Positions 16,708 to 26,357 of a DNA stretch of 64,000 nt are shown piece after piece. Source of the stretch: Thalassospira sp. (lineage in GTDB: Bacteria; Pseudomonadota; Alphaproteobacteria; Rhodospirillales; Thalassospiraceae); NCBI RefSeq assembly GCF_030690045.1, contig NZ_JAUYHK010000011.1:558001-622000 (forward strand), read 5' to 3'. The position numbers were made by a program, and so were the translations under genes. The notes beneath the pieces were generated by a model. That model did no database searches. It saw nothing but the letters and a program-made list of their open reading frames with translations, and was not told where the DNA came from. The number at the start of each line of letters is the position of its first letter. Positions within the stretch are counted from its first letter, which is position 1.

Positions 16708-19092
16708 ATGCCGATTTCCCGCCTCGACGCCGAAGATTGCGGATTCCCGCATTTCAACATTCGCAGCCCGCGCAAAGATCTGGTTTCCGAATTTTTTGCC
16801 TTTTCATCCCATTACCGGGCGGCAGAAGCCCTGAAATTCGGGCTTTCGATGTCCGAACCCGGTTTTAATATTTTTGTTCTGGGAATTGATCGTGCCGGGC
16901 GCATGACGGCGACGCTTGATTACCTGAAAAAGGCGATGAATGAACGCCCGGCCCCGCAGGACTGGATATATCTGAACAATTTTTCCCGCACCCACCGCCC
17001 CCGCCCCTTTGCCCTTCCGGCGGGTCAAGGCATCCGCCTGACCGAAGCGATGGAAACCCTGATTTCACATCTGCGCGAAGCCTTTTCGGCGGCCTTTAAC
17101 GCTCCGGCTCACCTGACCGAAACACAGGCCCAGACCGAAGAACCGCGACGTCAGGTCAAGGAAAAATTCGATGCCTTGCGCGACTTTGCGCAGGAACGCG
17201 GCCTTGATGTTCAGGAAAACGAAAAAGGCGTAATGATTGTCGCACTTAGCGCCGAAGGCGAACCGGTATCAATGGATGAATTGCCCAAGGCACGCCGCAT
17301 GGCCGCCGAGGCTGCCTTTGACATTGTTGCCGAAGAAGCACGTAAGACCCTGATCTCCTCACGCGATCTGGAAGATCAGATTGGCGATACCATGACTGCA
17401 CTGCGCCGGTCGGCGGCAAAGGTTGTCCTGAAACCCCGCATCAAAAAACTGCGTGACAAATTTACTGCCCCCGGTCTCAAGGCCTGGTTCGAGGCGCTGG
17501 AAAAAGATATTCTGGATAATATCGACGCCTTTGAAGAAGCAGGCGACCAACCCGCCATCGACAGCGGCGATGGCAAAATGCCTGAAACGGTCGAAGACCG
17601 TTATGCCGTCAATCTGTTGATTGACCATTCACGCGACGAACATCCCGACATCGTTCTGGAACCAAGCCCCAGTTACGATAATCTGTTTGGCCAGATTCAG
17701 TACCGCCCGATGGGCGGCGGCATGCATCCGCATTTCACGCTGATCAAGCCAGGTGCATTGCATCGCGCCAATGGCGGCGTTCTGGTTCTGCGTGCCGAAT
17801 CACTTGTCGAACATGAAGAAAGCTGGTCATTCCTGAAAGCTGCCCTGCGCGACCGTGAAATCCGCATCGAAGAACATCAGAAATCCGGCCCGCCGATTGC
17901 CGGTTCCCCGGAACCGCGCCCGATCCCGCTGGACGTCAAGGTCGTGATCGTCGGTGCGCCGAAATATTATTATACCTTCTTTTCGCTGGATGTGGATTTC
18001 CGCAACCATTTCCGGGTCAAGGCCGATATCGACGCCGACATGCCTGCGGTTGCCAAAAACATCGCTATCTATACTGGCCTGTTGCGAGATTCGGCGATGG
18101 CCCGCGCCGGAATTCCGCTTGAAAACGGGGCGATCCGGCAATTGCTGGGACAGGCAGCACGTTGGGCCGGGGAACGCGATAAACTGACGGCCCAGATCGA
18201 ACAGGTCGAAGACGTCGCCATCGAAGCCGGATCACTGGCCAAGGCCGATGGCCGAGATTGCATCCGCGCGGCCGATGTCAAACGCGCCATCGAGGAACGC
18301 CGCCACCGCAACAGCCGCCTTGAAGACAGATCGCACGAACGGGTGCAACGCCGTGAAGTGCTGATTGACAGTTTTGGCAGCGTAATCGGGCAGGTCAATG
18401 CCTTGACGGTACTTGATTACGGCGACCATGTTTTCGGCCTGCCATCCCGCATCACGGCACGCAGTTATGTCGGCAGCCTGGGGGTTTTGAATATCGAGCG
18501 CATGGTGGATCTTTCCGGTCCACTACAACAAAAATCGGTGATGACGATTGAGGGTTTCCTCAAATCCCGCTTTGCGCAGGAATTTCCGCTGTCTTTTGCC
18601 TGCTCGGTCACTTTTGAACAAAATTATGGCGGCATCGAAGGGGATTCGGCATCAATGGCGGAATTGTGTGCCATCATTTCTGCCGTCGCCAATGTTCCGA
18701 TCAAACAGAATATCGGCGTCACCGGGTCGTTAAACCAGTTTGGCGAAGCGCAGGCCGTGGGCGGCGTCTCCCACAAGATCGAGGGTTTCTATCGCATCTG
18801 TGCCGATCAGGGCTTTACCGGCGATCAGGGCGTAATCATTCCAACCGCCAATGCCGAAAATGTTGTTCTGCGCGACGAGGTGGTACAGGCCATACGTCAA
18901 GGTAAATTCAACATCTGGACGGTTGATCATATCAACGAGGCGATAGAGCTTCTCACCGGCCTGCCCTGCGGCGATATTGCCGATGGCAATTACCCCGAAG
19001 GCACGATTTTTGGCAAGGCGATGGCCCGATTGCGACGCAATGACATCATCTTGCGTGATCGCCATGCCTATCCGGCGCGGCAGGAAGAATAA
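16708..19092 (+). CDS. Lon-like ATP-dependent protease, YcbZ/LonH type
   Basis: A 794-residue protein with an N-terminal AAA-like region and a C-terminal Lon protease domain. The Ser-Lys dyad is intact: Ser647 in EGDSASMAEL and Lys690 in GGVSHKIEGFY. The C-terminal core has GSLNQFGEAQAVGG as in S16 peptidases. The P-loop is altered: the region expected to read GxxGxGRx reads LGIDRAGRMT, so nucleotide use may differ. The chosen ATG sits after a weak AGAAAG and matches the usual family start; in-frame TTG/ATG codons 63-84 bases upstream cannot be excluded. The SPOR-protein gene begins two bases after its stop. Confidence 0.9.
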   Translation: MPISRLDAEDCGFPHFNIRSPRKDLVSEFFAFSSHYRAAEALKFGLSMSEPGFNIFVLGIDRAGRMTATLDYLKKAMNERPAPQDWIYLNNFSRTHRPRPFALPAGQGIRLTEAMETLISHLREAFSAAFNAPAHLTETQAQTEEPRRQVKEKFDALRDFAQERGLDVQENEKGVMIVALSAEGEPVSMDELPKARRMAAEAAFDIVAEEARKTLISSRDLEDQIGDTMTALRRSAAKVVLKPRIKKLRDKFTAPGLKAWFEALEKDILDNIDAFEEAGDQPAIDSGDGKMPETVEDRYAVNLLIDHSRDEHPDIVLEPSPSYDNLFGQIQYRPMGGGMHPHFTLIKPGALHRANGGVLVLRAESLVEHEESWSFLKAALRDREIRIEEHQKSGPPIAGSPEPRPIPLDVKVVIVGAPKYYYTFFSLDVDFRNHFRVKADIDADMPAVAKNIAIYTGLLRDSAMARAGIPLENGAIRQLLGQAARWAGERDKLTAQIEQVEDVAIEAGSLAKADGRDCIRAADVKRAIEERRHRNSRLEDRSHERVQRREVLIDSFGSVIGQVNALTVLDYGDHVFGLPSRITARSYVGSLGVLNIERMVDLSGPLQQKSVMTIEGFLKSRFAQEFPLSFACSVTFEQNYGGIEGDSASMAELCAIISAVANVPIKQNIGVTGSLNQFGEAQAVGGVSHKIEGFYRICADQGFTGDQGVIIPTANAENVVLRDEVVQAIRQGKFNIWTVDHINEAIELLTGLPCGDIADGNYPEGTIFGKAMARLRRNDIILRDRHAYPARQEE

Positions 19093-19094
19093 CC

Positions 19095-19688
19095 ATGATG
19101 CCGCGTCCTGCGCCTTTGCGACCGCGATGGACAGGCAAGGTCTGCACAGCCCTTGCGATTGTCGTGACGGTTAAAATGGCACTGGCGCAAAGTGATACGG
19201 CCCCGGTCAAAAGCGGGCTGGACGCAATCCCCGACGATTTGCCGGTACATGCCCGGCAAATCGTCCCGGCCCAGACACCCCACCCGCTTTTTGCAACCGC
19301 CCCGACATCCCAAACCGTCTCCAATGAACCGGTATCGCTGTCGGATCAATATCGTCAGGATCACGGACATCGCCAGCCGGTGCGCAAACAGACCTCCACG
19401 GGCGTAAATGCCACAAGGGCAGCAGCGACAATGCCCCCCAAACCGGCCAGCCTTCAATTGGGCATTTTCGCCGATGCCATTGCCGCCGAAACCTATTGGG
19501 CCAGTTTCAAGGTCCGCTATGACGATCTGGCCAGAACCTATCAAAAACAGATCAGCCCCGGCGGACATGGAATCGGCGGGCAATTGCACCGTTTGCATCT
19601 TGGCGGACTTGCCAGTCTGGATGACGCCGAACAAAAATGCCGTCAGCTTAAGGCTGACGGCACGGATTGCTTTGTCATGCAGCCGTAA
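19095..19688 (+). CDS. Secreted or periplasmic SPOR-domain-like protein
   Basis: A 197-residue protein with a basic N-terminus and a hydrophobic signal segment (VCTALAIVVTVKMALAQ), a Pro/Thr/Gln-rich linker at about 35-115, and a C-terminal fold resembling a SPOR domain (SLQLGIFADAIAAETYWASF, LHLGGLASLDDAEQKCRQL). SPOR domains bind denuded peptidoglycan glycans. The gene starts two bases after the Lon-like protease stop, so the two are probably coupled. Two ATGs in tandem begin the ORF. Confidence 0.75.
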   Translation: MMPRPAPLRPRWTGKVCTALAIVVTVKMALAQSDTAPVKSGLDAIPDDLPVHARQIVPAQTPHPLFATAPTSQTVSNEPVSLSDQYRQDHGHRQPVRKQTSTGVNATRAAATMPPKPASLQLGIFADAIAAETYWASFKVRYDDLARTYQKQISPGGHGIGGQLHRLHLGGLASLDDAEQKCRQLKADGTDCFVMQP

Positions 19689-19700
19689 ATGGCGCAGTAC

Positions 19701-20021
19701 TTATTGCGCTGTATCCTGTGCCGGTGTCAGCAGAACGATTTTATCGACAATCAGGGTCGTTGCCTCCGGACAGGTGGTCATCAGGGCTTCGTGCCCGGTA
19801 ACACGCACCTTGTCGCCGGGGCGGAACCGCGACGCGCCATTTGCCAACGCATAAAGGGTGCCATCCTCGGCGCGGAACGTCACGCATTCGCGCCCATGAT
19901 CGGTAATATCCCCTGCAAGCGTCATATTGTCGCGCTGCAAACTGCCACACGCCGCCAGTGTCATCATCAGCGCCAGCAGCAGGCCCGTTTTCAAAATTGC
20001 GGGTCTCGAGGCGTTTTTCAT
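19701..20021 (-). CDS. Small predicted lipoprotein
   Basis: A 106-residue protein with a type II signal peptide and lipobox LAAC near residue 25, so probably lipidated and outer-membrane or periplasm-facing. The mature part is a small beta-rich domain (VTFRAEDGTLYALANGASRF, GDKVRVTGHEA, IVDKIVLL) that may be an OB-like fold. AGGAG lies eight bases upstream of the ATG. It is convergent with the SPOR gene. No specific function can be assigned. Confidence 0.75.
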   Translation of the reverse strand: MKNASRPAILKTGLLLALMMTLAACGSLQRDNMTLAGDITDHGRECVTFRAEDGTLYALANGASRFRPGDKVRVTGHEALMTTCPEATTLIVDKIVLLTPAQDTAQ

Positions 20022-20194
20022 CGCCAGTCTCCTGAAAACAAATTAAACCGGCGTCACAAAACCGTCCGGAATACGTTAAGAGTCTTGTAACGCCTTGGTC
20101 TGTAAAAGTTAATGATAATTCTGTATGTCTATGGTTTGATCTTCTACGCGTTTCAATGGGCAATGTCATTGTACAAAGGACGTAAGACCCTTCG

Positions 20195-20872
20195 ATGAGC
20201 GATGCTGACCTTCTTTATCTGCAACAGCTATCACAGGATATTTCCGAAACGGAAACGTCCGCGCACAATAAATTTGCGCGAACGCAAACTGTTTCGACCC
20301 TGCTGGAACTGGCCGAAACGCTGCAACGCAAACTTGATCATCAACAGGCTCGTATCAACCAGCTTGAAACACTTGTCGAATCCGACGAACTGACCGGGCT
20401 TTATAACCGGCGCGGCTTTACCCGTCGTCTGCGCGAAGTCCTGATTCAGGCCAGCCGTCACAATGAAACAGGTATTTTGTTAATTACCGATCTTGACGGT
20501 TTCAAGGCAGTCAATGATCAGCATGGTCATGCCGCCGGAGATGCCCTGTTGTGCCATCTGGCCCGACTGATCCGCCGTCATATTCGTGCCGACGATTTTG
20601 TCGCCCGCCTGGGCGGCGATGAATTTGCCGTATTGCTGACCAGAGCAGATCCGGCAATTGCCCAGCGAAAAATCAATGAAATCAGTGACGCCATCGAGAA
20701 TCATCCGCTGACATGGCAGCAGGCTCACCTTTCGGTCGCCGCCAGTTTCGGACACAGCATTTATCGTGCCGGTGACGAGGTCGATGCCCTGATGCAGACG
20801 GCCGATGAAAACATGTATGTTCAGAAAAATGCCCGCCGCCGCCAGAATGCCGCAAACATTAACGCAGCCTGA
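20195..20872 (+). CDS. Soluble diguanylate cyclase (GGDEF domain)
   Basis: A 225-residue cytoplasmic protein made of an N-terminal coiled-coil-like helix (about 1-65, LAETLQRKLDHQQARINQLETL) and a single GGDEF domain. The DELTGLYNRRGF start, the metal-binding DLDGFKAVND and the catalytic RLGGDEF (140-144) are intact. The product-inhibition I-site RADD lies five residues upstream of GGDEF. It is therefore expected to make c-di-GMP and to be feedback-inhibited. No sensory domain is visible. It lies upstream of the EAL/PAS-GGDEF operon but is separated by about 140 bases. Confidence 0.93.
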   Translation: MSDADLLYLQQLSQDISETETSAHNKFARTQTVSTLLELAETLQRKLDHQQARINQLETLVESDELTGLYNRRGFTRRLREVLIQASRHNETGILLITDLDGFKAVNDQHGHAAGDALLCHLARLIRRHIRADDFVARLGGDEFAVLLTRADPAIAQRKINEISDAIENHPLTWQQAHLSVAASFGHSIYRAGDEVDALMQTADENMYVQKNARRRQNAANINAA

Positions 20873-21015
20873 CCTGTTGTTCAGCTCTGACAGGTATTTT
20901 TTCTGTCTTTTCCTTTATAAACCCCTGCATAATCGTTATCTGAAACAACAGACGATGTATTTGTGGACGGGAACCACCCGGCACACAGACAGTTTGGCAG
21001 GGTGACGGTTTGTCC

Positions 21016-22791
21016 ATGACTTCAATATCCGCAGATCATACCGAAAACAGTGATCGCCACCTTCTGGCAGCGATGGCTTTTTGCTGGGCCGATATCCTGC
21101 TGGAAATTGACGAAAACGGATACATCCTGTTTGCCGCCGGGGCCTCAGACAGTCTTTTGGGTTGCCCGCCGGACCGGCTGGTTGGCGAAGCACTGGAACG
21201 TCTGGCATTGCGTGAGGAACGACCGTTGCTACGCGCCTATCTACATGTAGGCCCCGGCATCAAACGCCTTGAAGAACTTGATATCAGCCTGCGCCTGCCC
21301 GACACATCCGAACAAGAATCGCCCTGCCCGGTTATCCCGGTATCGCTTAGCGGTTATCTGATTTCGGACCGGATAACGCGCTATTATCTGGCGGTGCGCC
21401 ACCGCGCCATCCGGCCCCGTGCCCGGTCTGGCATTGATTGTATGGTCCTGCAACATACGCTGGTTGCTGCCGATCAGAACAATTTCATCACCCGTCGCCG
21501 TCATTTACCCGATCAATCGGCAAAACATACCGTTGACACAATCCCGCTGACGCATAACGAAGCCCTTATTGTCCTTGAAAATCTGGCGGCATCGCGTAGC
21601 AAGGCCGAAACCGATGCCGCAGGCGAACTGGCCGGCTTGATCCGCATGCGCGGACGCGAAACCACAACCCTGTCACTGACCGGGGGCAATCGCGCCATGC
21701 ACGAACCGATGATCGATCTGGAACGGCGCATTGTCGCCTATGCCAGTGCCTTGCGCGCCGATCTGGACGATCCGACTCTCTCCGATACCAACCCGCATCA
21801 GACAATTGCCGGGACACAGAAACATTCCGAAGACCGGCAGATTTTTGCCGGGCAGGATTACGACATCGCCCGTGCTGTTCATCATTTACCCGACATTGCC
21901 GGAAACGGCACGGAAACCAATTTGACCCGTGCGGTTGCCTATGCGCTGAACCGCCTGCAAGCCAATGATGAAAGCGATGTGACCGCCGAACGTCTGTCGG
22001 CCAGCATGCCTCGCCTGATTCAGGAAACCCTGAAATCGGTGCGCGCCTTTCGCGAAATCATTCAAAGCGGGTCATTTGGTGTTGCCCTGCAACCGATTGT
22101 CGATCTGAACACCCAGCAAATGCATCATTACGAAGCACTGGCACGGTTTAACGATCCGACAGGTAACCTTGCCGTGGACCAGATCATTCATTTTGCCGAA
22201 GGCACTGGCCTGATTACGGATTTTGATCTGGCAATGTGCGGCAAAATACTTGCGTTTCTGGAATCACCCCACAACCAGAGCGATTATCAGATTGCGGTCA
22301 ATCTGTCAGGTCATTCTCTGGAACAACCGGAATTTATCACCGCCCTTGAAGCCCTGCTTGATCAGCATGCGATTGCCCCGAATAGTTTGCTGTTCGAGGT
22401 CACCGAAACTGCCCGCATCATCAGCCTGCCCGATGTCAACGCCATCCTGCAACGTTTGCGGCGGCGCGGGCATCTGGTTTGCCTTGATGATTTTGGGGCC
22501 GGTGCGGCAAATTTTGAATATCTCAGCGCGCTTGATGTGGACATCATCAAATTTGATGGCAAGGCCATGCAAACCGCCCTTGCCAATCAGAAAGGCCGGG
22601 CCTTTATCCGGGCCACTGCCCTTCTGTGCCGTGAACTGAATATCAGCACCATCGCCGAAATGATCCATGACGATGCTACGTTCGAAACAATCCGCGATCT
22701 GGGGATTGAATTCGGGCAGGGCTATCATTTTGGCCACCCTCAAACCATCGCCGCCTCGCTGGATGGCGCAACATCCGGGGCAAAATCATGA
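21016..22791 (+). CDS. c-di-GMP phosphodiesterase (EAL domain) with PAS-like N-terminus
   Basis: About 591 residues: a PAS-like domain at about 15-130 (WADILLEIDENGYILFAAG), a poorly conserved linker, and an EAL domain from about 350 to the end. Key positions look intact: EAL at 373-375 in YEALARF, the Asn in VNLSGHSL, the Glu in FEVTETA, DDFG, the Lys in IIKFDG and the AE in TIAEMI. It should hydrolyse c-di-GMP. A TTG six bases upstream of the ATG has a better-spaced AGGG and may be the true start. The 3' end overlaps the next gene as ATGA, so the genes are coupled. Confidence 0.92.
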   Translation: MTSISADHTENSDRHLLAAMAFCWADILLEIDENGYILFAAGASDSLLGCPPDRLVGEALERLALREERPLLRAYLHVGPGIKRLEELDISLRLPDTSEQESPCPVIPVSLSGYLISDRITRYYLAVRHRAIRPRARSGIDCMVLQHTLVAADQNNFITRRRHLPDQSAKHTVDTIPLTHNEALIVLENLAASRSKAETDAAGELAGLIRMRGRETTTLSLTGGNRAMHEPMIDLERRIVAYASALRADLDDPTLSDTNPHQTIAGTQKHSEDRQIFAGQDYDIARAVHHLPDIAGNGTETNLTRAVAYALNRLQANDESDVTAERLSASMPRLIQETLKSVRAFREIIQSGSFGVALQPIVDLNTQQMHHYEALARFNDPTGNLAVDQIIHFAEGTGLITDFDLAMCGKILAFLESPHNQSDYQIAVNLSGHSLEQPEFITALEALLDQHAIAPNSLLFEVTETARIISLPDVNAILQRLRRRGHLVCLDDFGAGAANFEYLSALDVDIIKFDGKAMQTALANQKGRAFIRATALLCRELNISTIAEMIHDDATFETIRDLGIEFGQGYHFGHPQTIAASLDGATSGAKS

Positions 22792-24509
22792 AATCCTTCC
22801 TGTCAAACCCGACGCCGGAAACAACACCGGTTCGTTTCGAACTTGATCCCGCCGTCATGGCACAGGCAGAAGCCCCCGTGATGGTTATGGATTCCCGTGG
22901 CACGCCATTATTTGCCAATAAAAATGCCACCGGTTTTGCCGAGGGCATTCGCGAAGGTCTGTTTCCTGAAATCATCGAACTGGTGGGGCGTGCGCTGAGA
23001 ACACCGGGCGGGGTTGTTGAAATGATGACCTTCGAGGTTCAGCGTGGCACCGCCACCCTTGAACTCACCGTTCTGCCCATGCAGGACGACCTTGTTTTGA
23101 TGTTGCCGCGCGATGTCAGCATGGATCGCAATTTGCGCGATGCCCTGATTGATTCGCGTCAGCGCTATCGCGATATTGTCGAAGTATCTTCGGCCTTTGC
23201 CTGGGAAACCGACGAAACCGGAAAATTCATTTTTGTTTCCCCGCGCGGGGCGGTCGATTATCGCGCCGAAACACTGGTCGGGTGCGATCCATCGGAATTT
23301 TTGCTTGATACTGCGGACCGCGATTCCGATGTGGTTTTCCGCAGCCAGAAGGCCGTCCGCGATGTGCCGATCTGGTTTCGCCGTGCGAATGGATCGGCGG
23401 CCTGTTTGTCGGTATCCTCCACCCCGATTTTCAGCCGCGACGGGCGCTGGGTCGGGGCACGCGGACTGGCACAGGACATTACCGAACAGCGCCACCGCGA
23501 AGTTGAAATCGCCACGGCGCGAAATCGTGACCGGCTGATGACCTATATCGTCCGCACCATGCGCGATGAAATTGACCCCAGGGCCGTCTTGCAAAATGCC
23601 GCCGATGCCAGCGCACGCGCACTGGTCTGTACCGGATGCACTATATATCAGCTTGATCCAACCGATCATGAATTGAAAATCATTGCCCATCACGGCGAAG
23701 ACACCCTGCGCCAGATCGCAGATCAGGCCATTATCAGCCTGAAAGACGGCACAGACAGCTTTGATGGCCCCCTTGGTGATTTCAGGGTTATGGCCCTGCA
23801 ATGCCATTATCACCAACATATCAACGGGGCAGTTATTTTCATTTTTGACGGCGAACATCCCGCTGCCAATGCCGGGGAACGTGCCATCATGACCGAGGTT
23901 GCCGATCAGGTCGGCATCGCGATTGAACAGGCCGCCAACCATGACAGGATTGTCACCCTGTCGCGAACCGATGGCATGACCGGTCTGTTGAACCGGCGGG
24001 CGTTTTTTGATGAATTAACCCGTCATTATGCCCGCCTGCGCCGCGAAGACCGTCCGGCAGCCCTGATGTATGTCGATATGGATAATTTCAAACTGGTCAA
24101 TGATGTCCACGGGCATCAACGCGGTGACGAGGCGATCCTTGCCCTTACCCGCCTGTTAAACGACAACACCCGACCGACCGATCTTGTTGCCCGACTGGGC
24201 GGTGATGAATTTGTCCTGTGGCTGGATGGTGCGGACGAGGAAACGGCGGTCAAACGCGCCCGCCTGCTGATTGCCGCCAGTGACATTTTAAAGCCTTTTT
24301 CCGGCAGTACGGACAAACCGCTTGGCATTTCGGTCGGTATTGCCGTCCATCAGTCGGGCGAAGATGAAAGCCTTGATGCCCTTGTACAACGCGCCGACAG
24401 CACGATGTATCAGGTCAAGAAAAGTGGCAAAGGCAGTTTTGGCGTGGCCGCGCCTGCCGGGTCTGACCATCCGGCCGAAATAGACGACCAGGGAGTATCC
24501 ACCCGATGA
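22788..24509 (+). CDS. PAS-GAF-type diguanylate cyclase (GGDEF)
   Basis: A 573-residue protein. It has a PAS-like segment at about 20-110, a second PAS domain at about 125-240 ending in the PAC motif GLAQDITEQRHRE, a GAF-like domain at about 260-385 and a GGDEF domain at about 395-555. RLGGDEF (471-475) is intact, and the I-site RPTD lies five residues upstream. It is coupled at both ends by ATGA overlaps to the EAL gene before it and the DUF2336 gene after it. An opposing cyclase and phosphodiesterase in one operon suggests local c-di-GMP balancing. No membrane segment is seen. Confidence 0.92.
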   Translation: MKSFLSNPTPETTPVRFELDPAVMAQAEAPVMVMDSRGTPLFANKNATGFAEGIREGLFPEIIELVGRALRTPGGVVEMMTFEVQRGTATLELTVLPMQDDLVLMLPRDVSMDRNLRDALIDSRQRYRDIVEVSSAFAWETDETGKFIFVSPRGAVDYRAETLVGCDPSEFLLDTADRDSDVVFRSQKAVRDVPIWFRRANGSAACLSVSSTPIFSRDGRWVGARGLAQDITEQRHREVEIATARNRDRLMTYIVRTMRDEIDPRAVLQNAADASARALVCTGCTIYQLDPTDHELKIIAHHGEDTLRQIADQAIISLKDGTDSFDGPLGDFRVMALQCHYHQHINGAVIFIFDGEHPAANAGERAIMTEVADQVGIAIEQAANHDRIVTLSRTDGMTGLLNRRAFFDELTRHYARLRREDRPAALMYVDMDNFKLVNDVHGHQRGDEAILALTRLLNDNTRPTDLVARLGGDEFVLWLDGADEETAVKRARLLIAASDILKPFSGSTDKPLGISVGIAVHQSGEDESLDALVQRADSTMYQVKKSGKGSFGVAAPAGSDHPAEIDDQGVSTR

Positions 24510-25870
24510 AAGGGTTTCTACAGCGGGTTTTTGCACGGCGAACCGAAGTGCCGATTTCCTATGAGGAATCGCGCGACATGGCTGCCAGCGATGATGCCAA
24601 AACACGCGGAACACTGGCACGCCGTCATGATACCAAACCGGAAATCCTGTATTATCTGGCAACCGATGCCGACAGTTCAGTTCGTCGCCAGATCGCCGAA
24701 AACGAGGCCACCCCGGTACAGGCCGACCTGCTGCTGACCGATGACCGCGATGAAACCGTGCGCGGCAGTCTGGCGCAGAAAATTGCCAATCTGGCGGCGG
24801 GGTTGACCCCGAACGAAACCGACAAACTGCGCCAGATGACCTATCAGGCACTGGACAAACTGGCACGCGATCAGGCCGTGCATGTGCGTCAGGTGATTGC
24901 CGAAACCCTCAAGGACATCGCCAACGCCCCGCAACCGATCATTCAGCAACTGGCCCGCGATACCGAAAGTGTCGTCTGCGGTCCGATCCTGCAATATTCG
25001 CCGGTGCTTGATGAACTTGATCTTCTGGAAATTATCGAGGCCGGCACGGCCAAGGGGGCGCTCAGTTTCATTTCGCGTCGGCGCAATGTGGGCGAAAAAC
25101 TGGCCGATGCCATTGCGGCGAGCAGCGATACCGATGCCATTTCACATCTTTTGGGCAATAAATCGGCCCAGATTCGCGAAGAAACCCTTGATCAGCTGAT
25201 CGATCGTGCACCCGACATTCCCGACTGGCATGGCCCCCTGGTCCATCGCCCCCGACTGCCCCCAACGGCGGCGGGAAAACTGGCTCGGTTTGTGGCCGAA
25301 AGCCTGATCAAGGTTCTGGAAAACCGCAAGGATTTGAAAAAAGACCAGATCGCTGCCGTGCGCGATGTCGTCGAACGCCGCATTGCATCGGGTGAATTTG
25401 ACAAACGCGACGAATCCCCTGCCCCGGAACGAAAAAGCGGTGGCAAATCGACAAAGGGCAAAGCGGTTGCAGAGACTGCGGACACCCCGAAGGAAGAGGA
25501 AGAAGAACCGGCCTTCGACAAAGCCCTTGCCCTGCATGCCAAGGGTAAACTGACCGACAAGGAAGTTGCCACCGCCATTGCCGCCAATGATGTCAAATTT
25601 GCACGGGCGGCCCTTGCCGTTCTGGCCGGAATTCCACCCGAAGCGGTTTCAAAGGTGCTTAATACCCATTCGGCCAAAGGCGTTGTATCGCTGGCATGGA
25701 AGGCTGGTCTTCCTGCTGATCTGGCAGTTAAAATTCAGGTCAAGCTGGGGCATGTTCCGCCCAGCCAGACCCTGAACCCGCGCAGCGGCAATCAATATCC
25801 GCTGAGCGAGGAAGACATGAAATGGCAGTTGGAATTCTTTACCGGCATGGCCACTGTCGGCCTGCGTTGA
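24506..25870 (+). CDS. DUF2336 protein (HEAT-like repeats), coupled to c-di-GMP enzymes
   Basis: A 454-residue cytoplasmic protein. Residues about 40-290 form helical HEAT-like repeats typical of DUF2336 (RRQIAENEATP, VRQVIAETLKDIANAP, IREETLDQLIDRAPD). A low-complexity linker rich in Lys, Glu and Pro follows at about 300-335, and a conserved-looking C-terminal helical part comes last. Its ATG overlaps the stop of the GGDEF gene as ATGA, so it is third in the coupled operon. DUF2336 has no established biochemical role. A scaffold or effector for the c-di-GMP enzymes is inference. It ends one base before the convergent GNAT gene. Confidence 0.88.
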   Translation: MKGFLQRVFARRTEVPISYEESRDMAASDDAKTRGTLARRHDTKPEILYYLATDADSSVRRQIAENEATPVQADLLLTDDRDETVRGSLAQKIANLAAGLTPNETDKLRQMTYQALDKLARDQAVHVRQVIAETLKDIANAPQPIIQQLARDTESVVCGPILQYSPVLDELDLLEIIEAGTAKGALSFISRRRNVGEKLADAIAASSDTDAISHLLGNKSAQIREETLDQLIDRAPDIPDWHGPLVHRPRLPPTAAGKLARFVAESLIKVLENRKDLKKDQIAAVRDVVERRIASGEFDKRDESPAPERKSGGKSTKGKAVAETADTPKEEEEEPAFDKALALHAKGKLTDKEVATAIAANDVKFARAALAVLAGIPPEAVSKVLNTHSAKGVVSLAWKAGLPADLAVKIQVKLGHVPPSQTLNPRSGNQYPLSEEDMKWQLEFFTGMATVGLR

Positions 25871-25871
25871 C

Positions 25872-26357
25872 TCAGGCTGGCCGCTTCATGGCAATATGGG
25901 CAATGCCGTCTTCCTCGAACACCCTGCCAAAGGCGACAAAGCCCAGACTTTCATAGAATGACCGCAGATAAAGCTGCCCGTTCAGAAACACCGGCTGGCC
26001 GGGAAAGATCGACTCGCAGGCCAGAATGGCCTGTTCCATCACCGACTTGCCCAACCCTGATCCCCGTCGGGAAGACGCACTGACAACCCGGCCAATTGCC
26101 GGGCATTGCCCCTGTTGCCGGTGCGCAGGATCAATCCCCGGCGGTACGATACGTGCCGCCGCAACGATCATTCCGTCCAGCACACCCAGAACATGATGAC
26201 ATTGCGGGTCCAGCCCGTCGATTTCAGGAAAAATACAATTTTGTTCGATCACAAAAACCTGCTGACGCAAATGCAGTAAATCATGAACCTGCTGCGGCCC
26301 CAGATCCTCAAACCGGCGATGCAGCCATTCCACGCTGTCAGGCCTTTTCAATGTCAT
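25872..26357 (-). CDS. GNAT acetyltransferase, ElaA-like
   Basis: A 161-residue ElaA-type GNAT. LLHLRQQVFVIEQNC near the N-terminus and the acetyl-CoA motif region with SSRRGSGLGKSVMEQAI are typical, as is the C-terminal LRSFYESLGFVAFG. The start at 26357 has GGAG nine bases upstream; an ATG 18 bases further up has only an adjacent AGG. It overlaps the end of the TusA-like gene by 20 bases, so the two are probably coupled. The substrate is unknown. Confidence 0.85.
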   Translation of the reverse strand: MTLKRPDSVEWLHRRFEDLGPQQVHDLLHLRQQVFVIEQNCIFPEIDGLDPQCHHVLGVLDGMIVAAARIVPPGIDPAHRQQGQCPAIGRVVSASSRRGSGLGKSVMEQAILACESIFPGQPVFLNGQLYLRSFYESLGFVAFGRVFEEDGIAHIAMKRPA

